DNA of 64,000 nucleotides from Oreocharis arfaki (Eukaryota > Chordata > Aves > Passeriformes > Paramythiidae). The position numbers and the translations under genes are program-made. The notes under the pieces are model-generated. The model was not told where the DNA came from and did no database searches. It saw only the letters and a list, made by a program, of their open reading frames with translations. The stretch covers positions 248,001-312,000 of the forward strand of contig VZRR01012417.1 in assembly GCA_013398015.1 (NCBI GenBank), read 5' to 3'. Below are positions 36,742 through 48,999 of this stretch, piece by piece; positions within the stretch are counted from its first letter, which is position 1, and each line of letters starts with the position of its first letter.

Positions 36742-38545
36742 GTGAAATTCCTCCCTTTGTTTTGCTTACTATAGTTGTTCATCTAAATGCCAGAACACAG
36801 GTATTGAGAAGCTTATATTAAAAGTTCAAGAGTCTAAGAGTGTAATTCTACATGTAACACAGATCTCTCCATAGTTGTTTAATCACCATCCTTTATTTTT
36901 CTAAATGAAAGAAAGGCTGAGATGTGGGAGCTACATAGAATCAGAGAATTGTTTAGGTTGGAAAAGACCTCTAAGGTCGTTGAGGCCAACCTTTGACCGA
37001 TCAATACCTTATCAGCTACACCATGGCACTGAGTGCCGTATCCACTCGTTTCTTGAACATGTCCAGGAACGGTGACTTCACCACCTCCCTGGGCTGCCCA
37101 TTCCAATGTCTAATCACCCTTTCTGAGAAGAAATTCTCCCTAAATGAAGCTACATGCAAAGCAGTGTTTGTGCAGTAAGAATGTGCAGGAGCACGGGCAG
37201 ATTTTGGAGTCCGGGATTGCACTTGGAAACAGGTTTTAAAGGGCTGGCCTGGCAGATATGTGTGACTTGAGCTGCAGATCTGAAGTTTGTAGGCTGGCAT
37301 GGTCTCTCTGGTGCCAATTCAGTGTTTGTCAAAATAATAATCGCTAGCCTAAATTTGCATTACATTTCTTCATTTTGTGTTTCAAGTCAGGCAGTTAATA
37401 TTTTAAGTTGAATGTGATTTTCTTCTCTTTTATTTCTGATAATATTCTGTTTGTTTCACGGATGACACAGTTTTTAAAAGTTTAATAGTTGAATATGAAG
37501 TGAATAATTGTATATGTTTAATCCAACATTTAAACCTCGGGAGCATGTTACCACTTTGCAAACATGTAGCAGAGTGTAAAAGAAGAGATACTTTTGGTCT
37601 AAGAATGAATGTATGAAAACAGAGTGTTATTACCGTATTCTACTTCAAATGCAGGGCCCGTTGTAAATAGATAGTGCCACACCTTTGCACAAGACACCAG
37701 GTAATGGAAACTGCTGTACTCTTAATTGGGAAGTTGCACAAAGAAGATGAGCAATAGATGGTCTGAGATGGACCATGAACATGGAGTTAGGACTGAGAGA
37801 GCCACGGCATCAGGAGCTGGTAGGAAGCTCCATGCAGCACTGCCTTCCCATCCAGGGAGATGCAGTCTGTGCCAGCAAGGCACAGGATGAAGCCAAGTCT
37901 GAGACCTGTGAGCTGTGCAGTTCTCTACAGTGGCAGTCTGTGGGTGTCTGTGCATGCCCCCAGCATCGGGAATAGATTACAGACCCACTGAGGTGGTGCC
38001 AGACAGAACCAGCTGGCTGCAGCCATGCTGCTCTTGACACTCTCAGAGTGGAAAAGACAAAGCAGGGAAGGAGGTAGCACTAAGGTTTTTTGTGGGATAT
38101 ATGGTTACAGTGCTGGAACTTTTCAAACAGTATCAAATAGCATGTTTTTTAAGTACTTGGATGTTTAACTCAGTTATTTAAACCAAGCATTTATTTAGTT
38201 TGTGATGATACCTAGCTTTGCTCAGGTGACAGATCAAGCTCTGCATGCTAATCTTTTGTATGTCCAGGCCTTTTTACTTTTAGTGCAAAATACACAAGTG
38301 ACATCTAGTGGGGATATGGTGATAGTGATGCAAGTTTTTTCATACAGTAATGTCTCTCCTGAATGCTCACCTGGCCTCTTTTTCCAGAACATGTGGGAGG
38401 GCAGGCAAAAACTGTAGTTTCTCACTGTCTTCCTGAAGGAGTGATTAGAATAGCTTGTCTTTCTGAAGCAGATGGAAGTGCAACAACAGACTGGCAAAGA
38501 ACAAATGTGCTAATGTAGCATATTTGATGTGGATTTCTTGAACAG
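36742..38545 (+). other. Intron with a minus-strand CR1 fragment
   Basis: 1.8 kb. Contains the CR1 fragment at about 36935-37152. The rest, including a G/C-richer part at 37730-38060, shows no recognised gene. Confidence 0.75.
36935..37152 (-). mobile_element. CR1 LINE 3' fragment, minus strand
   Basis: The plus strand starts with acatagaatcagagaattg and aggttggaaaagacctctaa, the reverse complement of the CR1 3' terminus. The minus strand still reads ENFFSERVIRHWNGQPREVV, a relic of the ORF2 C-terminus. About 220 bp remain. Confidence 0.9.
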
Positions 38546-38624
38546 GCCTGTCAGCTGAAGACTGAAACAATTACTTATGAAGAGAAAGAACAACAACTTG
38601 TCAATGACTGTGTGAAAGAGCTAA
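38546..38624 (+). CDS. TRAK1: TRAK1 common exon 5
   Basis: Codons read ACQLKTETITYEEKEQQLVN then DCVKEL plus one base (A) of an Arg codon completed at 39015. Donor gtatgt at 38625. Coiled-coil segment of the HAP1-N region. Confidence 0.95.
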
Positions 38625-39014
38625 GTATGTCCCTACTTCTTTACACTTACTTGAGATAGTTCAGTAAAAAAACCAAAATGGATCAGTCAGTCATGTTTTT
38701 CTGTGGTACTTATTTTCCTTTTATAAATGGTTATGAGGAGAAAATTTTTGGCTGAAATTTTGGCTGAAAATGCTGGCTGAAAGCTAAATCTTTCTCATTT
38801 AAATACAGTTTTGCATTGAAAATGCTCAATCTCCTTTGCAGCATGGGCGCTTGATGCCTTTCTGGTTTTGTGTCCTACTGTGTTTTTCAAAAATGCCTTA
38901 CTGTGTATTGGGGGTAGGATTCTGCTGAAGCAAGTGATGTTCCAAGAGAACATCTCTATGCTTACTTTTCTGATTTTGGGTTTGTGATGTTAATTGTAAT
39001 CACTTATCTTAAAG
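38625..39014 (+). other. Intron, 390 bp
   Basis: Contains three near copies of ggctgaaa within 38747-38780 and otherwise nothing recognised. Confidence 0.85.
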
Positions 39015-39145
39015 GGGATGCAAACATCCAGATTGCCAATATCTCCGAAGAGTTAGCAAAGAAAACTGAAGATGCTGCCCGGCAGCAAGAAGAAATCACT
39101 CATCTTCTCTCTCAGATAGTGGATCTGCAGAAAAAGGCAAAAGCT
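39015..39145 (+). CDS. TRAK1: TRAK1 common exon 6
   Basis: GG completes the Arg codon, then DANIQIANISEELAKKTEDA, ARQQEEITHLLSQIVDLQKK and AKA, ending on a whole codon before gtaagc at 39146. It is a long uninterrupted coiled coil with Leu/Ile at heptad positions; in the TRAK family this region lies within the mapped kinesin heavy-chain interaction segment. Confidence 0.96.
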
Positions 39146-39654
39146 GTAAGCAATTCAGTTGAGAGACTACTGCTGTTAGTTGCTACTATTTTAACTGGAG
39201 GACAGGTTAAAATCCTCTCTGTACTAGAGCCTAAAGGAAATACTCCACCCTCCTTATGTGGATGACCTTGTTTGGTGTTTAATATCTAGCATACTTGACT
39301 AGAAAGCATCAACCTGCCTGCCTTCCCATATATGGTTTATCAAATACGATAGTTAAAATTATTTTAAATATTAGGTATAAAATTCTCCTCTGAGTGATGT
39401 CAGTGAGACAAGAATGTTGGTGCAAGTATTTCAGTGGGCACATACGTGTTTGGAGGTTCATTTGGCAAGGTGCATTCCAATGCTGTGTGTTCTTGTGTTA
39501 ACACTTTAAATGTTTTTAAACTGATGCGTAGGTTAACAGTACTGCAGAGTAGAGGTGAGAAAAGCTGGAATGTTCCTACTTACCCATAGTATAGAATACA
39601 AATATCACAGGACAAAACATCGCAGTATTTCTAACATTTTATGGTGTATTTTAG
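39146..39654 (+). other. Intron, 509 bp
   Basis: No repeat or gene recognised. It ends gtattttag. Confidence 0.85.
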
Positions 39655-39729
39655 TGTGCTGTTGAAAATGAGGAACTTGTCCAGCATCTGGGAGCAGCTA
39701 AAGATGCCCAGAGACAGCTCACAGCAGAG
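39655..39729 (+). CDS. TRAK1: TRAK1 common exon 7
   Basis: 25 whole codons reading CAVENEELVQHLGAAKDAQR then QLTAE, with donor gtgagt at 39730. Both borders are phase 0, so skipping this exon would keep frame and delete 25 coiled-coil residues. Confidence 0.95.
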
Positions 39730-40945
39730 GTGAGTACATTACTTAATAATACAGTAACTTCATAGCAGGGCAATGATTGTTCACTTTGCCATGACAGGTT
39801 TAGTTTGAGCTGGATCAGAAATTTTAAATAGTTTTGCCTATGTGTATTGAATGAAGGAACATTTATGTTCCCGGTAGATTTCAAAACCTTTTCTTTCTTA
39901 TTCTCTGCTCCTTCAAGTAACACACATTTTGAAACACAGAGGCTTATGGGCTGTATAGGAACTCCTTTAGAGGTTGACTTCTCTAGGCTGGTAATTTCAG
40001 CCTATTTTGCCTAGTGAGATAACATGGAAGAGCTCATTTGTCCTCTGTTTGTTCAGTGGATAAGTGTAAGGCAGTCCAGTATTTCTGGCTGTCTTATGGG
40101 TGCTACATTCACATGAAAAAAAATGGACAAGAGAGAATGAATAGAGCTTGATGCCTTTAAAATGTGTCTTGTACTTGCACTACTTGGTGATGAAGGTTGG
40201 AATGGCCAGAGAAGGTTTTCCTGCTGGTGCACCTTTTGTATCTGTGGTGCTTGACAAAGATTGGGCTCATGTTTCTCTATTACTTTCTTAGGAAAGAAAA
40301 TGAGCAGGATTTCTTTTTCTAAACCAAATAGCTGATTTTTATGGAACTTGTAGGAATGTGGTGTTTCAGATTTCTGCCCCTTTGCCAAACTTAGTTGAAG
40401 TGGCTGATGAACCCAAAAGCTGTGAGGGTACACAGACATCTTTAGACAGAGTGATTATGTAAGATATGTTTCCTGAGAAAGCTAAAAATAAGGCATGGTC
40501 TTAGGCTGTTGAAATCTGTATGTGTTTATATATGTATGCATGAAAGTCTTGGCTTTAGAATTCCCAAGTGCTTTGGACCATTGTGGAATGGCTTGTCCTC
40601 AGCCTGTGGTGTTTACCCGTATGGTCATCGTGGCAGTGATTATGCACTAAACCTGATCAGACTAACGAGAGTTTTTTAGCTCTGTATCTTCTTGATGGTG
40701 GCTTCATGTAGACGTGTAGGGAAGGAAATGGAGGATACAGTTCTTTCTGCACCTGCCTGCCTTCCCATTACTAATCCATGTTATTAATGATTCTCCAGTG
40801 ATACTCAGTTGTTGGAGATCTGTTCCTTTAGAATGGGATATTCTTCCCTACACCATTATTGCTCGCCAGTGTTAAAAGAGTTTGCAGGATTTTTGTGGTA
40901 ATAGTGCAGCCCATAAGGTCTTAGACTGTTTTCTCTATGTTACAG
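39730..40945 (+). other. Intron, 1.2 kb
   Basis: No recognised repeat, exon or RNA gene. Confidence 0.8.
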
Positions 40946-41083
40946 TTGCGAGAGCTGGAAGACAAGTATGCAGAGTGCATGGAAATGCTTCATGAGGCTC
41001 AAGAAGAGCTGAAAAACCTTAGGAACAAGACAATGCCAAATGCTATATCACGTCGGTACCACTCCCTTGGTCTCTTCCCTATG
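40946..41083 (+). CDS. TRAK1: TRAK1 common exon 8 (end of the main coiled coil)
   Basis: 46 whole codons: LRELEDKYAECMEMLHEAQE, ELKNLRNKTMPNAISRRYHS and LGLFPM, before donor gtaagc at 41084. The coiled coil ends at about LRNKT and a basic, Ser-rich linker (SRRYHSLGLF) follows. One of the best-conserved TRAK1/TRAK2 segments. Both borders are phase 0. Confidence 0.96.
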
Positions 41084-42637
41084 GTAAGCAGATTTAAGGG
41101 AAAAACCTGCACACAGCAAGCAACGGAAGTGTGTTTGCAGCTGGCTTACAGCTTCAGGGATAGGATGCTAGGTCTGGCATAAGCATGGGCGAAATGTGTG
41201 TTTGTATAGTGTTGAAGGATACCTGAGTGATCGGTTTTGCATGCCTTGTTCTGAAACAGGGGTGCTTGTGCAGCTCTGCTGCAGTGTTACATACAATCTG
41301 CAGCTGGCAGTGTGTATGCTGTGAATCATGGGTAGCATTAACAGGTTGTTACTCTGGTCTATACATCTTGGTTAAGCATCTCCTGTACTGTGGTGGCTGA
41401 TCTTCATTAGCAGCTTCCTATTTTCTTCAATATCCTTGGACATAGAACTTCCTAATAACATAACAGTGGTTTCCAGACATGGCATCTTTCTAGTCACTTA
41501 TGTTATATATTCTAGTTCTTCAGTACTTGGACAGGGTTAAACATACCTTCTTGTTCTGTAGTGACTGAAAATTCAGTGGTTCATTAAAAGAGTGTTAGTT
41601 GCTAATCTGTATTATGGCAACAAGTTATGGCAGTTTCACTGGTGTTATCAACTTTGTTGACCTGATTTCATGTGATTATGACATTTAAAGCTGAGGGAAT
41701 ATGCAGTACACTCAATTAAATGAAAAAAAAAGAGTGGATAAGAATATGTCCAGTGACTTGCTCTGCTTGCCTGTGTATCTCTAGAGTAGTTAGGTTACTC
41801 CTGAAGGCAATGGTATCAGTGGCTTCTTTTGCAATACATCAATGTAATCAAGCAGCAAAATCTGGCCTGCCTTGTCTTGTCTTACTGCTGAGGAAGAACA
41901 CATTTTATTTGTGCTCACAAGAAGTTATTTGCAAGTAAAGGCTTAGCTTGCCTATTGGTGTTCCCTTCTGAGACTGAAACCAAGCCAATTTAAAGTGCAG
42001 ACGTTTAATAATACAGTTGTACTTGCACAAACACAGTTGAAAGCTGTGAAAAGTATGCTTGTGCTGAGATAAGTTTATGTGTTTTGTGTGAAAATGATTT
42101 TCAAACGTTGAATCATGGGACAAAAGATCATTTGGGTTTGTTAATATTTGATACTTAGACTCTGCACCCAGCAGTAAAACTTAGTGACCAGTCACGGAAA
42201 TCGATGGCCTGTTACCTCCAACCTTATGGGGGAAGTATATAGTGTTTTATGCCAAGAATCATGTCATTTTTGTGGATGGGTGGATAATGCTGTGAGTTTT
42301 ATGTTTATTTTAAATGAAAACATAGAGAGCAAAAGTTTGTACATGAAAGGTGAGTGTTACTGAGTGTGGAATTCAGTCTGGGAAGCTGGATCATGTTGTT
42401 GCCTACCATATTTTCTTAAGGTTGTTTGGCAGAGGAAAATGAAACTAAGCCGTATTTTGTTGGTGCTTTAAATTCTACATTAGTTTTCCACTCAGCTTTC
42501 ATTTTTAAACCTCCTTTTTTTTCCCTAGATGTACTCTTTATTACTTTTTATTTTGTATAAGTAATTTATTATTTTCTGTCATGCTGACCTATTAATACTA
42601 TGATATTTGTTTCTCTTTTGTGCTTATTTTTTAACAG
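41084..42637 (+). other. Intron, 1.55 kb
   Basis: AT-rich; no recognised repeat or gene. It ends with a pyrimidine tract and ttaacag. Confidence 0.8.
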
Positions 42638-42714
42638 GATTCTTTGGCAGCAGAGATAGAAGGGTCAATGAGGAAAGAACTGCATTTAGATGAACCTGAC
42701 TCTCCTGACTTGGC
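42638..42714 (+). CDS. TRAK1: TRAK1 common exon 9 (Spindly-like motif)
   Basis: Codons read DSLAAEIEGSMRKELHLDEP then DSPDL, ending with GC of an Ala codon completed by T at 44778. The SLAAEIE block is the likely Spindly-type motif that contacts dynactin's pointed end in related adaptors (family inference). The donor is gtatga at 42715. Retaining the intron would add only Ala-Tyr-Asp and a stop at 42721. Confidence 0.92.
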
Positions 42715-44777
42715 GTATGACTGAAAAGAATTGGTTCCTAATTGATTGGTTATATCTGAAGTTAATTATTATTTGAAGAGAAAAGAAAAAACAGGAAATA
42801 GTTGAGCTAGATATTTAAAGAGACATATTTCTGTCAGAGTGTGAATAATAGAGAGAAAGGAAAATAAATTGTCTAGTTATTGGGGTGTTTTTATTTTCTG
42901 CTATAACTGCCAAAAGAAAACACCTATATATAGGCTTTGCCTTGTCTTAGAAACTTCTTTTCCTCGTTGGTGAGTGCTGAGAATGAGAAAAGGTTTGTTT
43001 TCTTGTGTGTTACCATGCTAGATTTCTTCAGTTACCAATTAGCGGAGGAGTTCGTTAGTGGGTTTTCTGTTGGTGAGTTTTATAACATAAGTTATCAGGT
43101 AACTATTGATCTAATCCAGTTTTTACAGGAAGAACATCAGGGCAGAAGGGGATTTGGAATGGTTTGGTACTTAATGTGATGCCCATTACACCTAAGCTAA
43201 AGTTCTGTTGAATTAAACAAGAGAGTAGTATGAAACAAGTTAAGTGCTTGCGACAGCCCCAAAGCTATAGATAGAGACAGCTTGGCCGAAATGGCCTCGC
43301 TGATGCCAGCTGCACGTGTACTCCAATAGGTTTATCTCACAGATTTGTACAAAGCATGGATTGTTTAATTTGAAATAAGTTAATCCAGTTTACAGGGTCT
43401 GTTGCAGAAATAGAGTTTACAAAACAGGACAGTCAGGAAAGGTACAGTAGGCAATTAACAGAAACCTTCTAATTGCATTTACAAAATGCCTGACGCATAC
43501 ACTGACCTCTTCTGAGCCTGAGCCAAGAACTGTAAATGAGGCTTTGACAGAGTGAGATGTTGTAAGAAAAATGTAGGGTCAAAAAATTGTGAGCATGCTC
43601 AAACCCCATAGGATCCTTTCATCCTTCCAGTGTAGTCAAAGTTAGTTTAACTTCTTTAGAATGTCTTTCTTACTTAGCCTGTTCCAGAGGAGGATACTTT
43701 TTTCCTTCTGTTGCATGACTTTTCTTGGTTTTATTTATTTGTGCAGTGGTAGTAACTGCACGCTCCATGGGACTGTTTATTGATAAATTCTCTTAGATTC
43801 AGCCTCTCAAAGACATACACATATAGACTTGGAGCCTACACACAAAGGGTGCAACTGTTGAGCACCTATGGACAGAAGGAAAGAAATGTAAATGGCATTA
43901 AGTAGCATAAGGCATGCTGTCACTGTGACAACCTGGCAGTATTACCTTTCACACAGAAGGAATGCGCTATTCTTGTGTTCAGCCATTGTTGAACTGTGAA
44001 ACAAAGCAGTGGTGGCATTTTAGTAGCATGATAGAGGGCAATTTTATTATGTCAAGAAATTTCTGCTGAAGTGTCATCTGATGTCAATCTTGAAGCAGGT
44101 GAACAGTGTTTTTTATGGTATAAAGACAATGATGATAAAGAATGAACTGTAGAAGTAGGTCAAAAATTAGGTTTGATTAAATTTTGTCAAGGTCCAGCCT
44201 TGACAGCCTCTCTCTCAACTCTTGGTCCATTATATTTCTGGGATTTTTTTTTCCTTTTTTTAAAGTACTATTTAAGGGGTTGGAAATTGGTTTCAAAGAG
44301 AAAAGATACAGGACTTGCTTTCTCCTGAGTATCTGGAGATACTCAGGAGAGGAAATTCAAACTCTCTTTTAAAATGGATTAACCAGTTTATAGTTAAGAA
44401 TTGAATGGAGGTCAATTCTGATTTTTAAAAACTCATTTTTACATAATGGCTTTATGGCACTTTTAGCTGATGTGCATGCTCTTCCACTTATTTTTTGTTA
44501 ATATTTGAAAGGGTCCATGCACATAATTGTCAGATGTTCTGTCAAAAATACCCTAAGGTGATGGAAGAATTATGTTGATGCATTGAATGTAGTGGCCAGA
44601 CTATATCTAGTATGGGACCCTGTGCATACTACTTTACAGAACTATCCATAAAACCAAGGTGTTTGGTAGAGCTGTGAATTGAAAGGGCTATTAATAAGTA
44701 AGCTGATACCTGTTTCTCTGTTCCTTCTCATGGTAAGAAGTTATTGTGTGATTATTAACTGTCTGTATGTTTTACAG
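42715..44777 (+). other. Intron, 2.1 kb
   Basis: Holds the perfect inverted repeat at 44321-44350. No transposon, RNA or additional exon recognised. Confidence 0.8.
44321..44350. repeat. Perfect 14-bp-arm inverted repeat with 2-base spacer
   Basis: TCTCCTGAGTATCT (44321-44334) and AGATACTCAGGAGA (44337-44350) are exact reverse complements separated by GG. Such a near-palindrome can extrude as a cruciform or fold tightly in RNA. Confidence 0.9.
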
Positions 44778-45014
44778 TCATCAGAAGCGAGTCTTCGAGA
44801 CGGTGAGGAATGTCAATCAAGTTGTCAAGCAGAGATCCATGACTCCGTCACCAATGAATATCCCAGGCTCCAACCAGTCCTCTGCTATGAACTCAGTCAT
44901 TTCTAGCTGTGTCAGCACTCCACGTTCCAGTTTCTATGGGGGAGATGTCTCTAACATTATGATAGACAACAAGACCAATAGCATCATCTTAGAGACAGAG
45001 TCCTTGGACAATGG
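44778..45014 (+). CDS. TRAK1: TRAK1 common exon 10 (start of the milton/TRAK region)
   Basis: T completes the Ala codon, then HQKRVFETVRNVNQVVKQRS, MTPSPMNIPGSNQSSAMNSV, ISSCVSTPRSSFYGGDVSNI and MIDNKTNSIILETESLDN, with GG of a Gly codon completed at 45943. QKRVFETVRN is the signature of the C-terminal half-domain found in milton and TRAK proteins but not HAP1-N alone. The Ser/Thr-Pro sites (TPSP, STPR) are plausible phosphorylation sites. Donor gtcagt at 45015 is non-consensus at +3. Confidence 0.95.
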
Positions 45015-45942
45015 GTCAGTACCATAGCACTGGAATTTGCTTTTGCTTTGACACAAAGGCGAAGTGTTTCTATTTTCCTCCTCATGTCTTATGTAGAGCA
45101 GTTACCACAGTGGCATGTATCTCCAGAATTTTTATTTTGTGCTTCTAGATTTTGAACACTCAAGTTTATTTAGAAAGGAAAGCTTTTAGAAAGTACTGTG
45201 TATCAATCAGTGTCTGCAACTCGGACCTATTCTGAGATGCAACATCACCAGATGATGTAAAACCACTCTGTTTTTGTGGGTCAACACTTAAAAAGAATTA
45301 TATTTTCACCATTTTACATAAATGCCAGGGAGTTCTGCTCCCCGATGCAGCTACAGTTAACTTATTTGATCCTAAAAATAAATAGAGTGTGCATCTGTAG
45401 GTTACCTAATACAAAAACTTGTGAGTGAAAGCAACCAGAACCTTGCTTTTCTAGTTACTTGTCTCTTCCCCCAGTACAGCTCCACACTATGCTGTATATA
45501 GTTTTCAGTAAAAGCAGCTTAATACCTCAAAACAATGTATGTTTGTCATACTTACTCTTGTGACTCACTGTGGTGTTCTTACAGCATTGGCCCTTTAGCA
45601 TGGGGCCTGCTTACTTGAGTTTGTATAACTGTAAGAGACACACAAGTAGATGTCTCTCACCACTTTGTAGGAGGAAGCTCTTAAGTAAATCTCAGGTTTC
45701 CAGCCAGGAATTTTCACACAAGAACTAGGATTCAAAACTCTTTTACTATCAAAGAGAAACAAAAGACTGGTGTTTGCCTTTGAGCTCTCCAGATGAGTAG
45801 CAGTTGTTCCCAGACATAGTAATTTAAAGGTATTGGTGAATGTCTCAAAACGGTCATGTGGAAGTTTTAAGCATTTCTAAGAATGTGGTTTTTTCCCTCC
45901 CCCCCTTTCTTTTATTTGTCTGTGTCCCCCTTTATATTTTAG
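45015..45942 (+). other. Intron, 930 bp
   Basis: No repeat or gene recognised; strong C/T tract before the acceptor at 45941-45942. Confidence 0.85.
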
Positions 45943-46259
45943 AAATGAAGACAGGATGAAGAAGCCTGGAACTCCAGGGACTCCAGGCTCCAGTGACCTA
46001 GAGACTGCCCTTCGTAGGCTCTCCCTCAGGCGGGAGAATTACCTCTCGGAGCGCAAGTTCTTTGAGGAAGAGCAGGAGAGGAAGTTGCGGGAACTGGCAG
46101 AAAAGGGAGAGCTCCACAGCGGTTCCGTTACCCCCACAGAGAGCATCATGTCACTGGGAACTCACTCCAGATTTTCAGAATTCACTGGATATTCGGGAAT
46201 GTCTATCAGCAGTCGCTCCTACCTGCCAGAAAAGCTTCAGATTGTGAAACCACTAGAAG
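45943..46259 (+). CDS. TRAK1: TRAK1 common exon 11 (milton/TRAK region)
   Basis: The largest exon here. A completes Gly, then NEDRMKKPGTPGTPGSSDLE, TALRRLSLRRENYLSERKFF, EEEQERKLRELAEKGELHSG, SVTPTESIMSLGTHSRFSEF, TGYSGMSISSRSYLPEKLQI and VKPLE, with one G of the next Gly codon. It contains a short Glu/Arg-rich coiled coil (LSERKFFEEEQERKLREL) and TP-rich repeats. In the family this region carries Miro- and mitochondria-related functions. The donor gtgata follows at 46260. The frame stays open into the intron to 46408, probably by chance. Confidence 0.96.
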
Positions 46260-48477
46260 GTGATAACAAAGGGCCTCGGCCTTTATCTGTTGTTATTAGT
46301 GACTCTTTGTGGTCTCTTATCCATCACCAGAAAGCAGGAAATCTTTGTAATACATATTCTTTTTACTTTAGAGACAGTAATCCACGCTGCTGGTTTGAGA
46401 TCTTCTAACTACTATATTTTTCCACAAGCCTTATAAATGTTAGGAAACAATCCCAGCCAAGGCAGTAAAATAAGTATTACAGGCCACATGTGCACATCAG
46501 CAGTGCAGCTTTACATCCAACCTAAATGTTGCCGTTTCATAATTGGAAAAGGAAGGTGGATAAGTCTATGAAATCTAAACAACAAGAGTTCTGTAAATGA
46601 GTATCTGGAAAGGCCTTTACCTACTTCCAGTAAGTCCAGTCTAATACAACTGTTTTAATGATTAAAAATTATCTCTGGACTTTAATGGGCTGTTTGAGTG
46701 GTCATACATGAATCACTGTGGCTTTGCATGTGCGAAATAGGTGGGGTTTTTTAAAGTCAAATTTCCTTCATGCGTTGTCTCAGAAAAAGGCAAGATAGAG
46801 ATAGATGATAGTCAGGGCTAGAGGTACGTTTCTGAGTTCGTTTCAATAGACTGTTTAAGCAAAGCTGTCAAAGCACATGTAGTATAGTCTGCCTGGCTTT
46901 CTTCAGTCCTTTCAGGCTGTAGCTGGAAGTCAGTTAAGTCAATTCCTCCAGGTTTTAAACCAAATGAAGTTTTCCTGTACTTCACAGATACACTAGCTAA
47001 CATCATTTAGCTTTGGCTTCTCTCTCTCTCTTTTCTTTTAACAGAACTCTTGTATTACATTGCATTGTGTGTGTTTTAATTGCAGAAATTCCTTTTTTTC
47101 ATCTTTTTAGAACAAATTTAATTAATCTATAAGGAGCATATAGCATGACACATACTCAGAAGCAAAAATAAGCTTTCTTATGTCCTGAAGAAAGTGATGT
47201 ACTGTATCTGCCTATTCAAATGAAACTGTAGCCATAGCGCACAAACCCATACTGTTAAACAGATTTTGATAGTTTGTTTTCATGGCTACTTTTAAATGGT
47301 CGTAAAAGTTCTTGTACCACATGAGGGAAGGAGTGATCCCACCTTGTTTCATTTTCTGGTTGCTACCACTGTAATAGAATTCTGTCACCATCCCATTATA
47401 TCTGCTTTTGTCTTCCAATAAACTCTTAAAGTCTTTATCATCTTTCTCTCTGTCTGGGTTTTTTTTTTCTCCCTGGTTTTGTTCAATGTTTTCACTGGGT
47501 CATTTCTCCCTTGAAATTATTGCACCTTTTGAAGTACTTCACATGCTTGGTTTTATATCTTATTTGTAGCATGTTTGTGTCTGCCTGTTTCATAAGTTTT
47601 GTGTTTGTTAACTTTTATTAACTAAATACCTTTATGATTTTGTTTTTCACTTGAGCTTAGTTTTTTTTCCGAATATTTTTCATGAGACTTAATTTTTTTT
47701 TCTGCTTCACGGATGCCTTCAGACTACTGGGGCAAAATAGTCTGCTGTACCTGCAGACTGTTACAAGTAGTTGTGCCTTTGGTTTTATTACTGTTTTGGG
47801 TGCTCATGCCATAAAACAGAAGATATAAAAATTAGTTCTGTAATAAATTTATTATAGGTTAGTGACTTCTTCTCCTTTAAAGCAATCTTGTAAACCCCCC
47901 AGAAAAAAATGTGACAGAAGCACTAAGAAATAAATCTTCTTTTGCACCTTTAAGAAAACAACCCATGCTTTCTTTTAGTCATACAGAAGGATTGCTTGAT
48001 GTGACTTGCTTCAGTTATAGTCTAGTGAGATTTTTCTTGTTTGTTTTTTTTTTTTAAACTATGCACCTGTAACTTGTTGTGTCATAAGCATGAAATGGCA
48101 CTATCTGTGTCCTGAAGGAAAACTAAAAACTTGGACTGATTATGTCTTCACCCACTTTATTGCAATTGTGGGAGCAACACATTGTGGGTTTCTAAGTGTT
48201 CTCTGATCCTCAAACCATATGAGCAATCGTGCAGAGATACTGGGAATATAGGGAAAAAATTTACTCCATTCATACACTTACTTTGTTCTTACATTCCTTC
48301 TTCTTTCAGTGGCAGTCCCACTGTTACACAGTAATTCCCTCATGCCATCTTTTTCTGTTAAAATAATTTACATTTAGTCGGCACCTGGGGCTGAATGTAG
48401 GCCAAAGAAATGTTGTATTTCCCTCTTCTTTTGACTTCTGCAGCTTTCTCTTTTTTCTTTTTATTGGGGATTTACAG

Positions 48478-48997
48478 TTGTTGGATTCCCTTGTAGATTC
48501 GTGTTCATTTTCGGTATGGGAAATTAAAGCTTCCTTATGCACATTTTTATGAGATCAAGATTAGGCTCAGGTATCCTCCTGTTTGTGATGGATATTAGGC
48601 TATTTTGATTTCTGTAGTTTTAATAGAAATGTTAAAGCTCAAAATGCAGATATTTTGGTAACTATCTTTCCATAGGATATGTGTTAACAATGAAGTGCTT
48701 GTATTCTGCAGAGTTTATTTTAACTAAAAGTTTTAGTGAGCTTTGAGGTGAAAAAGATTACATCTTCAGAAGCTAGCATGTAGAAATAACTTCTGTTAAT
48801 TAACTTTTTATACTTGCATGTGGTGCAGAAAAAAATTTTGATTTCCTTTGTTCTTTAATTCTTGGAGTAGAGTCTGACAGAACACTACCCCTAGATTAAG
48901 GCTTGACAGTATCTGTCACTTCTTCACGTTTATATAGAAGCAAAAAACTTGGCCTTTGTGACAATTCAGAAGTAAATACAAGTTATAAGGATGTCTC
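48478..48997 (+). repeat. Direct duplication, copy A
   Basis: 520 bases from ttgttggattccc to gatgtctc, repeated almost without change at 49000-49518 and separated from it by a single N at 48998. Only about ten differences are visible, clustered in the first hundred bases. Confidence 0.93.
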
Positions 48998-48999
48998 NA

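Noticed and set aside
42715..42723. Intron retention stop after common exon 9
   Set aside because: Adds only three residues before TGA; nothing suggests it is a real terminal exon.
46260..46408. Read-through of common exon 11 for 49 codons as another alternative end
   Set aside because: The extension has no recalled counterpart in TRAK1 and a length that chance easily explains; unlike the exon 12 extension I see no supporting similarity.
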